Shown: positions 19,513 through 28,596, numbered from the stretch's first letter. The stretch: DNA of 64,000 nt from Pseudomonadaceae bacterium SI-3 (GCA_004010935.1 CP026511.1:3968001-4032000); one strand, 5' to 3'. Notes: generated by a model not told the origin, from the letters alone. A program made the numbers and translations.

Positions 19513-20013
19513 TCAGCCTAACAAGCTCACCGCTATGTGCATCAAACCGCAAGCGGCAAATCCGGCGAGGATGTCATCAAGCATGATCCCCAGCCCACCA
19601 TGGACCTGCCGATCTACCCAGCTGATCGGCCACGGTTTGAGGATATCCAGCAGACGGAACACGACGAACCCGAGCAGCAGCCAGTACCAGCCCGCAGGCA
19701 CCAGCCAGAAGGTAATCCAGATGCCGGCAAACTCGTCCCAGACGATGCCTTCATGGTCGTGCACGCCCAGATCCTGGGCGACCTTGCCGCACAGCCAGAT
19801 ACCGAACAGCATGCTCGCCACGATGAGCGCGCCGTATCCCCAGCCCGGCAGCATCTGCCACAGCGGCACGAAGGCCAGCGCTACCAGAGAGCCCCAGGTG
19901 CCCGGCGCTTTCGGCAAGGTGCCGGAGCCGAAACCAAAGGCCAGGTTGTGCCATGGATTGCTCCACACCGAATGCGGGATCGGTTCGGCGGCAGGCTGCA
20001 GAGAATCGGTCAA
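19513..20013 (-). CDS. pgpA: Phosphatidylglycerophosphatase A
   Basis: A 166-residue inner-membrane phosphatase that removes phosphate from phosphatidylglycerophosphate to make phosphatidylglycerol. Typical features are an early FGFGSGTLPKAPGTWGSL motif, DLGVHDHEGIVWDEFAGIW with catalytic acidic residues, and FRLLDILKPWPISWVD. Three to four hydrophobic helices are visible. It lies last in the ribC-ribBA-ribH-nusB-thiL-pgpA run, the usual place in proteobacteria. Confidence 0.95.
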   Translation of the reverse strand: MTDSLQPAAEPIPHSVWSNPWHNLAFGFGSGTLPKAPGTWGSLVALAFVPLWQMLPGWGYGALIVASMLFGIWLCGKVAQDLGVHDHEGIVWDEFAGIWITFWLVPAGWYWLLLGFVVFRLLDILKPWPISWVDRQVHGGLGIMLDDILAGFAACGLMHIAVSLLG

Positions 20014-20049
20014 ACGGTTGTCCTCATTGTTAGTTCGAGCGTCGGCGGC

Positions 20050-21009
20050 TCAGCTGGTGAAGTGGTTGTAGCCTAGATGGCCGATGCCCACAGACCTCCC
20101 ATCAGCATCAACCAACCGAACGCCCTCTCCCACCTCCACATGGCCAATGACGTGAACTGGCCACCCTTCGGACTGCATGGTCGGTAACGCATCGGCCGGC
20201 AAGGTAAACGCTAGGAGATAGTCGTCTCCTCCCCCCAAGGCGCATTGCAGGGCCTGCTCAGTCCCGGCGAAACGCACCAGCGAATCCGACAGCGGCACCC
20301 AGGCTTGCTCGATTACCAGCGAAACAGAGGATGCGGTGGCTATATGGTTGCAGTCGGCCAACAAGCCATCGGAGATATCCAACGCCGCGGTTGCCTTGCC
20401 ACGCAACGCCTGGCCGAGCGCGAGCTGGGGTTGCGGCGACCAGTAGTGCCTTAGCAGCGCTGCCGCCTCGACGGTATCCGCCTCCCGCTCGCCAAGCACG
20501 ATTGGTAAAGCCCCGGCTGCATCGCCGAGGGCTCCGCCAACACAGAGCAGATCACCGGGTTGCGCACCGCTGCGCAACAACGCCTCGCCTGCCGGCACGC
20601 GCCCAAATACCGTCAGCGTCATGCTCAGCGGGCCGCGCGTGGTGTCGCCGCCGATCAAACGCATGTCGCAGCCAGCCGCCATCGCGTCAAGGCCACGGGC
20701 AAATTCGGCCAGCCAATTGGAATCGACAGAGGGAAGCGTCAGCGCCAGCGTAAACCCGATGGGCGTGGCGCCCATGCCGGCGAGATCGCTGGTGGAAACG
20801 GCCAACGCGCGCTGACCGAGTGAGTATGGATCGCACGGATCGGGGAAGTGCACCCCAGCCGTCAGCGAGTCGGTAGAGACTGCCAACTGTTCGCCGGGCG
20901 GAACAGCGAGCAACGCACAGTCATCGCCAATCCCTAAAACGACATCGCCGCCAACCCTGGCACAAGCGGCGGCGGCGAAGTAGTGGCGGATCAGCTCGAA
21001 CTCACCCAT
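20050..21009 (-). CDS. thiL: Thiamine-monophosphate kinase
   Basis: A 319-residue AIR-synthase-fold kinase that phosphorylates thiamine monophosphate to the active cofactor ThDP. It begins MGEFELIRHYF and has the metal-binding GIGDDCALL, STDSLTAGVHF, and LKGKATAALDISDGLLAD-like regions. It sits 14 bases after nusB and 36 bases before pgpA, so it is part of the same leftward operon. Its product feeds Dxs, encoded nearby. Confidence 0.96.
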   Translation of the reverse strand: MGEFELIRHYFAAAACARVGGDVVLGIGDDCALLAVPPGEQLAVSTDSLTAGVHFPDPCDPYSLGQRALAVSTSDLAGMGATPIGFTLALTLPSVDSNWLAEFARGLDAMAAGCDMRLIGGDTTRGPLSMTLTVFGRVPAGEALLRSGAQPGDLLCVGGALGDAAGALPIVLGEREADTVEAAALLRHYWSPQPQLALGQALRGKATAALDISDGLLADCNHIATASSVSLVIEQAWVPLSDSLVRFAGTEQALQCALGGGDDYLLAFTLPADALPTMQSEGWPVHVIGHVEVGEGVRLVDADGRSVGIGHLGYNHFTS

Positions 21010-21023
21010 CAGGCAGATCAGGT

Positions 21024-21509
21024 TCAGCGCTTGTAAGCGCCGACCTCGGCACTGCGAAGGATCGGCGCCAGCTTGTCCAGCACACCATTGACGAACTTGT
21101 GCCCGTCAGTGGCGCCGAACACCTTGGCCAGCTCGATGCCTTCGTTGATCACCACCCGGTAGGGTACGTCGATACGATGCATCAGCTCGTAGGTGGACAG
21201 GCGCAGAACAGCCAGTTCAACGGGATCCAGCTCTTCAAGCGGACGATCCAGATGCGGCACGATGGCACCGTCGACTTCAGTCTTGGCACGCGCCACGCCG
21301 GTCAGCAGCTCATGGAAGTAGTTGCCATCGACGCCTGAGAAATCATTGTCGACGCGAAACTGCGCCTCGATTTCATTCAGGCTCTGACCTGCCATGTGCC
21401 ACTGATACAGGGCCTGCATTCCCAGGCTGCGCGCGACACGGCGCGTCGCGATCTTGCCCTTGGCCTTGGGCTGCGGGGTGTCCTGACTGTCGTCGTGATT
21501 AAGGCTCAC
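21024..21509 (-). CDS. nusB: Transcription antitermination factor NusB
   Basis: A 161-residue RNA-binding all-helical protein that works with NusE (S10) at boxA in rRNA antitermination. Recognisable stretches are [15 protein letters not shown], then the final half [29 protein letters not shown] and [12 protein letters not shown]. It overlaps ribH by 4 bases (ATGA) and is therefore coupled to it. Confidence 0.97.
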   Translation of the reverse strand: MSLNHDDSQDTPQPKAKGKIATRRVARSLGMQALYQWHMAGQSLNEIEAQFRVDNDFSGVDGNYFHELLTGVARAKTEVDGAIVPHLDRPLEELDPVELAVLRLSTYELMHRIDVPYRVVINEGIELAKVFGATDGHKFVNGVLDKLAPILRSAEVGAYKR

Positions 21510-21982
21510 TTGGCCTCCAGCTGCGCCAGCAGACTCACCATTTCAAGCGCGGACAGTGCAGCTTCGGCGCCCTTGTTGCCGGCCTTGGTGCCGGAGCGCT
21601 CGATGGCCTGCTCGATGGAATCAACAGTCAGAACGCCGAACGCAACCGGCACACCGAACTCCATGGAAACCTGCGACAGGCCCTTGGTGCATTCGCCAGC
21701 CACGTATTCGAAATGCGGGGTACCACCACGGATGACCGCGCCGAGGGCGATGATCGCGTCGTACTCGCCCTGCTGGGCAACTTTCTGTGCGACCAGCGGA
21801 ATCTCGAAGGCACCCGGCGCACGGATGATGGTAATGGCATCTTCGGCGATGCCGTGGCGCACCAGCGCATCGACGGCGCCGCTCACCAGGCTTTCGACGA
21901 CGAAGCTGTTGAAGCGGCCAACAACCAGGGCGAACTTGCCCTGCGGGGCGATGAAGGTACCTTCGATGGTCTTCAGTGTCAT
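21506..21982 (-). CDS. ribH: 6,7-dimethyl-8-ribityllumazine synthase
   Basis: A 158-residue lumazine synthase, the penultimate riboflavin enzyme, which assembles into a multimeric shell. Motifs include the substrate-binding [40 protein letters not shown] and [17 protein letters not shown]. It overlaps nusB by 4 bases. Between it and the upstream ribBA is a strong 9-bp hairpin. Confidence 0.97.
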   Translation of the reverse strand: MTLKTIEGTFIAPQGKFALVVGRFNSFVVESLVSGAVDALVRHGIAEDAITIIRAPGAFEIPLVAQKVAQQGEYDAIIALGAVIRGGTPHFEYVAGECTKGLSQVSMEFGVPVAFGVLTVDSIEQAIERSGTKAGNKGAEAALSALEMVSLLAQLEAK

Positions 21983-22012
21983 AGGTGGTTTCTCATCTCT
22001 TTAAAGAACGAA

Positions 22013-22036
22013 GGCGCCGCGTTGCATCGCGGCGCC
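22013..22036 (-). other. Strong hairpin between ribBA and ribH
   Basis: GGCGCCGCG and CGCGGCGCC form a perfect 9-bp stem with a 6-base loop inside the rib operon, 10 bases after the ribBA stop. The minus strand downstream is only mildly T-rich. It could be a weak attenuator or an RNA processing/stability element. Confidence 0.5.
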
Positions 22037-22046
22037 CTGACATCAT

Positions 22047-23126
22047 TTATTCGGCAGGCAGGTATTCTACAACTTCCAGGTCGAAGCCGGATATCGCGTT
22101 GAACTTCATTGGCGAACTCATCAGGCGCATCTTGCGCACGCCAAGGTCGCGAAGAATCTGCGAACCAGCACCGACGGTGCTGTAGGTGGCCGGGCTTGGC
22201 GACTGCTGGCGGTTGAGCTGCGCCAGCAACTGCGTGCCGGTCAGCGGATTGCCCAGTAGCAGCACTACTCCACTACCGGCTTTGGCCACTTCGCTCATTG
22301 CCGCGCGCAGGCTCCAACGCCCCGGCACGGTGACCAGCAGCAGATCGCGCAGTGGCTCCATGTTGTGCACGCGAACCAGCGTGGCCTCTTCCGGGGAAAT
22401 CTCACCGCGGGTCAGCGCCATGTGCACCGTGTCTTCCACGTCGTCACGGTAGGTGACCAGCTTGAACTGCCCCAGCTCGGTATCCAGCGGCTGCTCGGAG
22501 ACGCGCTCGACGGTGCGCTCATGGATCATCCGGTAGTGGATCAGATCGGCGATGGTTCCGATCTTCAAACCGTGCTGTTCGGCGAAGACTTCGAGCTCTG
22601 GACGACGTGCCATGGTGCCGTCGTCGTTCATGATTTCGCAGATGACGCCGCTGGCCTCAAATCCAGCCATGCGCGCCAGATCGCAAGCCGCCTCGGTGTG
22701 ACCAGCACGCGCCAGAACGCCGCCTGGCTGCGCCATCAGCGGGAAGATGTGCCCAGGGCTGACGATGTCTTCGGCTTTCGCACCGCGGGCTACGGCAGCC
22801 TGCACCGTCCGCGCACGGTCGGCGGCGGAAATGCCGGTGGTCACACCTTCGGCAGCTTCGATGGAGACGGTGAACTTGGTGCCAAAGCCGGAGCCATTAC
22901 GCGGCGCCATCAGCGGCAGCTGCAGGGTTTCGCAGCGCTCGCGGGTCATTGGCATGCAAATCAGGCCACGGGCGAAACGGGCCATGAAGTTGATGTGCTC
23001 GGCGGTCACGCATTCGGAGGCGACGATGATGTCGCCCTCATTCTCACGGTCCTCGTCATCCATGAGGATGACCATCTTGCCGGCGCGGATGTCTTCGATC
23101 AGTTCTTCAGCAGTGTTCAGAGCCAT
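22047..23126 (-). CDS. ribBA: RibBA-like: DHBP synthase with degenerate GCHII domain
   Basis: A 359-residue protein. The N-terminal ~200 residues are a full 3,4-dihydroxy-2-butanone 4-phosphate synthase (DDEDRENEGDIIVA, GHTEAACDLARMAG), converting ribulose-5-phosphate to the four-carbon riboflavin precursor. The C-terminal ~150 residues align with GTP cyclohydrolase II, but the zinc site is gone: where RibA has Cys and CDC, this has RVHNMEPLRDLLLVTVPGRW. It is therefore expected to have only the RibB activity, the form common in Pseudomonas. The true RibA is at 18032. It is in an operon with ribC (11-base gap) and ribH. Confidence 0.95.
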   Translation of the reverse strand: MALNTAEELIEDIRAGKMVILMDDEDRENEGDIIVASECVTAEHINFMARFARGLICMPMTRERCETLQLPLMAPRNGSGFGTKFTVSIEAAEGVTTGISAADRARTVQAAVARGAKAEDIVSPGHIFPLMAQPGGVLARAGHTEAACDLARMAGFEASGVICEIMNDDGTMARRPELEVFAEQHGLKIGTIADLIHYRMIHERTVERVSEQPLDTELGQFKLVTYRDDVEDTVHMALTRGEISPEEATLVRVHNMEPLRDLLLVTVPGRWSLRAAMSEVAKAGSGVVLLLGNPLTGTQLLAQLNRQQSPSPATYSTVGAGSQILRDLGVRKMRLMSSPMKFNAISGFDLEVVEYLPAE

Positions 23127-23137
23127 GTGGCCAATCC

Positions 23138-23800
23138 TTACTTGTTCAGATAGCCGTGTTCGGCCAGGAAGCTTTCGGTCAGGCCCGAGGCATTCGGTTC
23201 AGCGGCCTTGTCGCCCATCAGCAGGCGCTCCAGATAGCGAGCCAAGAGGTCCACTTCCAGATTCACCTTCCGCCCGGGGCGGTAGTCGACCATGATGGTC
23301 TCGGCCAGGGTGTGCGGGACGATAGTCAGCTCGAACTCCGTACCGTTGACCGCATTGACCGTCAGGCTGGTGCCATCCACCGTGATCGAACCCTTGAGCG
23401 CGATGTACTTGGCCAACTCGCGGGGCGCGCGGATGCGGAACTGCACGGCGCGGGCGTTTTCCTCACGCGCCACCACCTCGCCCACGCCATCGACGTGCCC
23501 GCTGACCAGATGCCCGCCGAGACGGCTGGTCGGCATCAGCGCCTTCTCCAGATTCACGCGGCTACCAGGCTTGAGATCGACGAACGCGGTGCGTGCCAGC
23601 GTCTCGCGGCTGACATCGGCCCAGAAGCCGTTGCCCGGCAGCTCGACCGCGGTCAGGCAAACGCCGTTAACCGCGATGCTGTCGCCCAGCTTGACGTCCG
23701 CCAGATCCAGCTTGCCGGTCTCGACCAGCACGCGAACGTCGCCACCCTTCGGCGTCATGGCACCAATGGTCCCGATGGATTCGATTATTCCTGTGAACAT
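23138..23800 (-). CDS. ribC: Riboflavin synthase alpha subunit
   Basis: A 220-residue dismutase producing riboflavin from two lumazine molecules. It starts with the canonical MFTGIIE and contains two duplicated lumazine-binding barrels: GDSIAVNGVCLTAVEL in the first and GSITVDGTSLTVN in the second. ATG 23800 is fixed by the conserved N-terminus and a GGGAGG site 5 bases upstream. An FMN riboswitch and a candidate leader peptide lie just upstream. In many relatives ribD directly precedes this gene; here 2 kb of other sequence intervenes. The gene is also called ribE in some systems. Confidence 0.96.
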   Translation of the reverse strand: MFTGIIESIGTIGAMTPKGGDVRVLVETGKLDLADVKLGDSIAVNGVCLTAVELPGNGFWADVSRETLARTAFVDLKPGSRVNLEKALMPTSRLGGHLVSGHVDGVGEVVAREENARAVQFRIRAPRELAKYIALKGSITVDGTSLTVNAVNGTEFELTIVPHTLAETIMVDYRPGRKVNLEVDLLARYLERLLMGDKAAEPNASGLTESFLAEHGYLNK

Positions 23801-23835
23801 ACGGCCTCCCGTGGAAGGCTGTTGAAACGATGCAT
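23785..23835 (-). CDS. Candidate 16-codon leader peptide overlapping ribC
   Basis: A short frame begins at ATG 23835 and encodes MHRFNSLPREAVCSQE before a TAA at 23785-23787. It overlaps the first 16 bases of ribC in another frame. It has a strong AGGAG (23844-23848), 8 bases before the ATG. This ribosome site serves only this frame, not ribC. Ribosomes ending here would stop just inside ribC, so translational coupling is plausible. No homologue is claimed. Confidence 0.45.
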   Translation of the reverse strand: MHRFNSLPREAVCSQE

Positions 23836-23845
23836 ATGACGAACT

Positions 23846-23865
23846 CCTGTTTTGGATAAAACAGG
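23846..23865 (-). promoter_or_regulatory. Hairpin masking the leader-peptide ribosome site
   Basis: CCTGTTTT and AAAACAGG form a perfect 8-bp stem with a 4-base loop. On the RNA the 3' arm includes the AGG of the AGGAG used by the small leader frame. It lies between the FMN aptamer and ribC and may be part of the riboswitch expression platform. Confidence 0.55.
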
Positions 23866-23921
23866 GCGCTGCAGATCGATAGGGAGTGGACGCGCGCACG
23901 AAAGGCGCCCGTCGAGGCATC

Positions 23922-24085
23922 CCGCTCTCTCTCATCCGGACTATACCGTCGGCCCCGGAATCACACCGGGTCTGCTGACCTTGTCGGAGACAAGCGCTCG
24001 CGGGCTAAACGATCGTCAGCACGGCCAACCGCATCGTTATTACCGCCGGTGGGGAATCTCACCCCGCCCTGAGAACGTGGGCCGC
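23922..24085 (-). ncRNA. FMN riboswitch (RFN element)
   Basis: Read on the minus strand the conserved RFN pieces occur in order: CTCAGGGCGGGGTGAGATTC, then CCCCACCGGCGGTA, then AGCCCGCGAGCG, GGTCAGCAGACCCGGTGTG, ATTCCGGGGCCGACGGT and ATAGTCCGGATGAGAGAG. This FMN-binding aptamer is expected to lower expression of the downstream ribC-ribBA-ribH operon when flavin is plentiful. It ends about 120 bases before ribC. Confidence 0.95.
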
Positions 24086-24419
24086 TAAGGCCCGGCGCAG
24101 TTTTTACCACAGTTGCGCCGGTTCTGCAGCCGACAAACGACCGTTTGACCTCAAGCCCAGCCAGTAAAAATTCCAGACAAACAAGCGCAACTACCGCTGC
24201 GCTTGTTTGTCCATACGCATCGCAGCGGGCGATCGCGCATAGACGCCGCCAGCCGCACCCGATGCAACGCAAGACGATCAGGAAGGAACGTCACTCCAGC
24301 ATTCTTCGTACCGACACGCCGAGCCAGGATCCGCTCGCACTATGCCGATCCTCCGCGCAGATCAGGACACGATCAGGACGAACGCTCCGAACCTTCACAT
24401 GTGCCACGAGGGATTGGGT
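24086..24419. other. Intergenic region upstream of riboswitch and oxygenase gene
   Basis: About 330 bases between the FMN aptamer (transcribed left) and the oxygenase-like gene (transcribed right). It must hold both divergent promoters. No gene is convincing here; an in-frame upstream extension of the oxygenase lacks a ribosome site and conserved text. Confidence 0.4.
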
Positions 24420-25187
24420 ATGTCAGAGGTTACGGCTATGGAACCGTCGGCAGCGGCATACGCTGCCGAGATCGACCGCAAGGGCTACACGGTCATTGAG
24501 CACTACATTTCGCCCGAGCAACTTGAACTGGGCCGCGCCTTCATCAACCAGCAAGCGGCCAGCCATGACCACGAATATTTCGCCATTCATGGCATCGAGG
24601 CGTTGGGCGGCAGCCTGATCGCAGGGCTGGCGCTGTCGCAGCCGTTCAAGGAGACACTGACAGAACTCTATCGACTCCAGACGGGCCGGGAGCCGGCCGT
24701 AACGGAGCAGATCTTTCCCGTCATTCGCTGTCTCCAGGGGCGCAGCGGGCTCAAGCAATCGCACTTCTATCACTTCGACGCCACGGCGGTCACGGCACTA
24801 CTGCCGTTGTATATCCCGACGGAAGGCGAGCACTGCGGCGACCTGATCATCTTTCCCAGTGTGCGGCGCATCCGCTTCAACGCCCTGCGCAACGTCATCG
24901 AAAAGGCCGTGCTGCATAATACCGCCAGCCAGAAGCTGGTCGCTTTTGCGGTGCGACGCGGCTGGCTCAAGCCGATTCGCCTGAAGCTGGAGCCGGGCAA
25001 CCTCTACCTGTTCTCGGGTTACCGAAGCCTGCACGCGAATGATGAATGCGATCCCGCGTTGCTGCGCGCCACGGCGCTGTTTCACTTCGGCAATCCGCAT
25101 CATGAAAGCCTGGTCTCACGGCACCTGCTGGGCACCAACAAGCGAAAAGCCAAGCTCGATCACAACGGGCTGAAGCCGGTGAACTAA
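24420..25187 (+). CDS. 2-oxoglutarate/Fe(II) oxygenase-like protein
   Basis: A 255-residue cytosolic protein with the layout of a phytanoyl-CoA-hydroxylase-like dioxygenase: HxD iron ligands His118-Asp120 (YHFDAT), distal His205 (SLHANDE) and Arg216 (LLRATAL), which would bind 2-oxoglutarate 11 residues on. The double-stranded beta-helix signature GNLYLFSGYRSLHAN is typical. The substrate is unknown. ATG 24420 follows GAGGGA. It is transcribed against the riboflavin genes and lies between ribC and ribD, a position normally occupied by nothing in Pseudomonas rib clusters. Confidence 0.7.
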   Translation: MSEVTAMEPSAAAYAAEIDRKGYTVIEHYISPEQLELGRAFINQQAASHDHEYFAIHGIEALGGSLIAGLALSQPFKETLTELYRLQTGREPAVTEQIFPVIRCLQGRSGLKQSHFYHFDATAVTALLPLYIPTEGEHCGDLIIFPSVRRIRFNALRNVIEKAVLHNTASQKLVAFAVRRGWLKPIRLKLEPGNLYLFSGYRSLHANDECDPALLRATALFHFGNPHHESLVSRHLLGTNKRKAKLDHNGLKPVN

Positions 25188-25292
25188 CCGCCCGACAAGC
25201 GTGATCTCAGCGACTAGGTTCACCTGCGGCACAGCAATCGCGAGCCCATCGCGTATGCTGTACGGCCCGGTGTTTGCCAACGAGATTTCACA

Positions 25293-25790
25293 TTGACTGA
25301 TCAAACGGTGACGTATTTCCTCGAGATGACCGCGCCTTCGCAGCTACGGGCCAAACCCGTCCCGCAGGACTTGCTGGTCAGCGAATGCGAGATCAAGCAG
25401 TTCCGGTTCAATCAGTTTCTCTACCGCCTGATCGGCGGCCCTTGGCAATGGACCGAGCGACTCGATCAGTCCGACGAAGCCTGGCAGCGGGAAATTGAAA
25501 GTCCCGATCTCCGCACCTGGGTGGCCTACCACCGCGGCGCCATCGCTGGCTATTACGAATTGCGCCGTAGCGCTGACGACGTCGAGATACTCTATTTCGG
25601 GCTGGAAAGCGGCTTCTTCGGCCGAGGATTTGGAGGCGGCTTGCTGAGCCATGCGATCACAAGTGCATGGGAATGGCCCGGGACGCGGCGCGTCTGGGTC
25701 CACACTTGTACCCTCGATCATCCAAGCGCGCTGCAGAACTACCAGGCTCGCGGATTCACGTTATATGACCAGCAAGTTGGCATCGAATAA
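25293..25790 (+). CDS. GNAT-family acetyltransferase
   Basis: A 165-residue N-acetyltransferase. The acetyl-CoA pyrophosphate loop reads GRGFGGGLL near residue 109, preceded by beta-strand VEILYFGLES and followed by the VWVHTCTLDHPSALQNYQARGF region. The start is a TTG at 25293 with only a weak GAG upstream; GTG 25308 or ATG 25326 would also keep the domain. It follows the oxygenase-like gene by about 100 bases on the same strand and may share a transcript. Substrate unknown. Confidence 0.75.
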   Translation: MTDQTVTYFLEMTAPSQLRAKPVPQDLLVSECEIKQFRFNQFLYRLIGGPWQWTERLDQSDEAWQREIESPDLRTWVAYHRGAIAGYYELRRSADDVEILYFGLESGFFGRGFGGGLLSHAITSAWEWPGTRRVWVHTCTLDHPSALQNYQARGFTLYDQQVGIE

Positions 25791-25805
25791 CGGCCGGATC
25801 GTGCG

Positions 25806-26915
25806 TTAGTTCGCCGGTACGGCGATGACTTTCCAGTCTTCGCCAACGGCCCGGATATCCTTTATCTGTAGCTCGCGTGCTTCGCTCATACGCTCTAGAG
25901 GCAGGTCAATCAGCGGTCGGGCCGACGACCCCAGGAACTTGGCCGCGACGAACAGCTGGTACTCGTCGATCAAACCCAATGCGGCAAAGGCGCCAGCCAG
26001 CCGCGGACCCGCCTCGAGCAGCACCTCGTTGGCGCCACGGTCTGCGAGCTCGCGTAGCAGACCCTGCAGGTCCACACGCCCCGCATCGCCTATCAACGTC
26101 AGAAAGCCGTGGCCCGCGGCCTGATAAACCGCGGCCTGATCAGCACGGGTATTTGCCACTAGCGCAGGGCCTGCCTGGAAGAACGGTGCGCCCAGCGGTA
26201 CGCGCAGCTGCCCATCCACCAGCACCCGTAACGGTGGACGCTGCATGGCCAGCGAGGTCATTTCAGCATCGAGCCCTAGCTCTGACTCACGCACGGTCAG
26301 CCTGGCGTTATCCATGAGTACCGTATCGGCGCCAGTCAACACCACGCTCGATTGCGCACGCAGCCGCTGGACCTCGGCTCGGGCAGCGGGCCCGGTGATC
26401 CACTGGCTTTCGCCGCTGGCCATGGCGGTACGGCCATCCAGACTCATGGCGAGTTTCGCTCGCAGATAAGGCAGGCCGGTTTCCATGCGCTTGATGAAAC
26501 CGACATTCAGCGCGCGGGCATCCGCCTCCAGCACCCCGCTAGCCACTTCGATGCCGGCGCTGCGCAAGCGCTCGAGACCACGCCCAGCGACCTGCGGATT
26601 CGGATCCTGCATGGCCGCGACGACACGACCAACGCCGGCGTTGACCAAGGCTTCGGCACAAGGCGGCGTCCGGCCATGGTGGCTGCAGGGCTCAAGGGTG
26701 ACGTAGGCAGTGGCACCGCGGGCGCGGTCGCCGGCCTGTCGAAGGGCATGAACTTCGGCATGCGGTTCGCCAGCACGCTCATGCCAGCCCTCGCCGATGA
26801 GTTCGCCATCCTTGACGATGACGCAGCCGACCCGTGGGTTGGGATGCGTGGAATACAGCCCTTTGCGCGCCAGCTGCAGCGCCAGGGCCATCCAGGCGTG
26901 ATCCTTGGTGCTCAT
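25806..26915 (-). CDS. ribD: Bifunctional riboflavin deaminase/reductase RibD
   Basis: A 369-residue two-domain enzyme. The N-terminal cytidine-deaminase-like domain has HAEVHAL and the zinc cysteines in [16 protein letters not shown]; the C-terminal reductase domain starts near [17 protein letters not shown] and uses NADPH. It converts the RibA product through deamination and ribosyl reduction. It overlaps nrdR by 4 bases. It lies beyond the oxygenase/GNAT insert, so it is probably not under the FMN riboswitch in front of ribC. Confidence 0.96.
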   Translation of the reverse strand: MSTKDHAWMALALQLARKGLYSTHPNPRVGCVIVKDGELIGEGWHERAGEPHAEVHALRQAGDRARGATAYVTLEPCSHHGRTPPCAEALVNAGVGRVVAAMQDPNPQVAGRGLERLRSAGIEVASGVLEADARALNVGFIKRMETGLPYLRAKLAMSLDGRTAMASGESQWITGPAARAEVQRLRAQSSVVLTGADTVLMDNARLTVRESELGLDAEMTSLAMQRPPLRVLVDGQLRVPLGAPFFQAGPALVANTRADQAAVYQAAGHGFLTLIGDAGRVDLQGLLRELADRGANEVLLEAGPRLAGAFAALGLIDEYQLFVAAKFLGSSARPLIDLPLERMSEARELQIKDIRAVGEDWKVIAVPAN

Positions 26916-27379
26916 TCGGTTTTTGCAGGCTCGCGTGACAGGCGCTCGATTTCCTCGCGGAACTCGTTGAGATCCTGAAAACGGCGATAAACCGAGGCGA
27001 AGCGGATATAGGCGACCTCATCGAGCTTCTGCAACTCCACCATCACCAGCTCGCCGAGCACGCGTGATTTGATCTCGCGCTCGCCGGTGGCGCGCAGGCG
27101 ATGCTTGATGTGGGCGATGGCTTCTTCGAGGCGCTCGACGCTGACCGGGCGCTTTTCCAGCGCGCGTTGCATGCCGGCCCGCAATTTCTCTTCATCGAAT
27201 GGCTGGCGGCTGCCGTCCTGCTTGATCAGCCGCGGCATGACCAGCTCGGCGGTTTCAAACGTGGTGAAACGCTCGCCGCAGGCGAGGCACTCACGGCGAC
27301 GGCGCACCTGATCACCCTCGGCCACGAGGCGCGAGTCGATGACTTTGGTGTCATGTGCACCACAGAAGGGACAATGCAT
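26912..27379 (-). CDS. nrdR: Transcriptional repressor NrdR
   Basis: A 155-residue regulator of ribonucleotide reductase genes. The N-terminal zinc ribbon is [17 protein letters not shown] with the second Cys pair in CLACGERF, followed by an ATP-cone domain ([21 protein letters not shown]). It senses ATP/dATP and represses nrd promoters. Coupled to ribD by a 4-base overlap, a widespread arrangement. Confidence 0.97.
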   Translation of the reverse strand: MHCPFCGAHDTKVIDSRLVAEGDQVRRRRECLACGERFTTFETAELVMPRLIKQDGSRQPFDEEKLRAGMQRALEKRPVSVERLEEAIAHIKHRLRATGEREIKSRVLGELVMVELQKLDEVAYIRFASVYRRFQDLNEFREEIERLSREPAKTE

Positions 27380-27481
27380 GGGCTAGAGCTGTCAGACGTC
27401 GGGAGAGCCATGGTAGCGCATCCCGCCGGCAAGACAAATCGAGCGGATTGTTGCTATACAGGCGCGCATCAACATCATGTT

Positions 27482-27922
27482 ATGGAGCCGTCCGTGCAGT
27501 TACGCCCCTTTGTTCTGCCTGCTTTGCTGCTGGTTCTGGTTGGGTGTTCGAGTGAGCAATCCCAGCGTCCTACTGCGGCGGTTACCTTTGAGGAACCGCC
27601 GCAGGCCACCACCCTGATGCACGAACTGCACGGCAGCCTGATCGGCGTTCCCGCCGACAGCGAAGTCGAGCTGGCACTGCTGGAGGTCAACCGGCGTGAC
27701 CAGCCAGACCGACTGCTGAGCAATGTGAAGCTGCAGGGTCGGGGAACCGAGCTGCCCTTCATCCTCAAGTTCAATGCCGAGAAATTCCCCCAGGGTCGAG
27801 ACGTGGAACTGCGTGGACGAGTGACCCGTTCGGGGCAGTTGATCATGCGCCTACCAGCCGTGCAGGTGAGCAGCCCGGCCAATCAGTCCTTGGGCCCGCT
27901 GCATCTGGTGCCAGCGCCTTGA
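27482..27922 (+). CDS. YbaY-like lipoprotein
   Basis: A 146-residue lipoprotein. A lipobox LVGC lies near residue 22, after a short hydrophobic signal peptide. The mature region has the YbaY/YscW-type pilotin-like beta-sandwich pattern with [17 protein letters not shown] and [13 protein letters not shown]. In Pseudomonas such proteins are periplasmic, outer-membrane attached and of unknown role. GTG 27494 is an alternative start. Its stop codon overlaps the TTG start of the next gene. Confidence 0.78.
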   Translation: MEPSVQLRPFVLPALLLVLVGCSSEQSQRPTAAVTFEEPPQATTLMHELHGSLIGVPADSEVELALLEVNRRDQPDRLLSNVKLQGRGTELPFILKFNAEKFPQGRDVELRGRVTRSGQLIMRLPAVQVSSPANQSLGPLHLVPAP

Positions 27923-28596
27923 CCCCGCCCGCTGCGCTGCAACAAGCCTTGGCTGAGCTGCTCGGCGACGCTTCGCTGAGTATCGAGTCGCTGCCCGGCA
28001 CCGATATCCGTTTATGGCTGATCGATGCGGCCAATATGGACCGGGCGTTCAGCCCGGAGGAAACCCGGCGGATCCTCGACGAGCCGCCCTATTGGAGCTT
28101 CTGCTGGGCCAGCGGCCTGGTCTTGGCGCGCTGGCTGGCCGAACGGCCGGAATGGGTGCGCGGCAAGCGTGTGTTGGATTTCGGCTCGGGCTCGGGTGTC
28201 GCCGCCATTGCCGCAGCGAAGGCCGGCGCGGCCGAGGTTGTCGCCTGCGACCTGGATCCGTTGGCCCTTGCCGCGTGCCGCGCCAACGCCGAACTCAACG
28301 GCGTGCAGATCAACTATTCGGACGACTTTTTCAGCGAGGCTGACCGCTACGATCTGATCATCGTTGCCGACGTGCTCTACGATCGGGCCAACCTGCCCTT
28401 GCTGGATCAGTTCCTCAGTCGCGGCCAAGTCGCGCTGGTGGCCGATTCCCGCGTGCGGGATTTCCAGCACCCGCTGTATCAGCGCCTGGACATCCTTGAC
28501 GCCTGTACCTGGCCCGACCTGGCCGAACCTGCGGAATTTCGCCGGGTCAGCCTTTACCACGCCCGTCGCGAAGCCATGCCCGTCGCGATGTGCTGA
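27919..28596 (+). CDS. Class I SAM methyltransferase (ETFB/PrmA-like)
   Basis: A 225-residue methyltransferase with SAM motif I as [20 protein letters not shown], acidic loop [20 protein letters not shown], and [12 protein letters not shown], the pattern of protein lysine methyltransferases related to ETF-beta methylase and nicotinamide N-methylase-like proteins. The target protein is unknown. TTG 27919 overlaps the lipoprotein stop codon (TTGA), implying coupling. It is followed 28 bases later by thpR. Confidence 0.82.
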   Translation: MTPPAALQQALAELLGDASLSIESLPGTDIRLWLIDAANMDRAFSPEETRRILDEPPYWSFCWASGLVLARWLAERPEWVRGKRVLDFGSGSGVAAIAAAKAGAAEVVACDLDPLALAACRANAELNGVQINYSDDFFSEADRYDLIIVADVLYDRANLPLLDQFLSRGQVALVADSRVRDFQHPLYQRLDILDACTWPDLAEPAEFRRVSLYHARREAMPVAMC

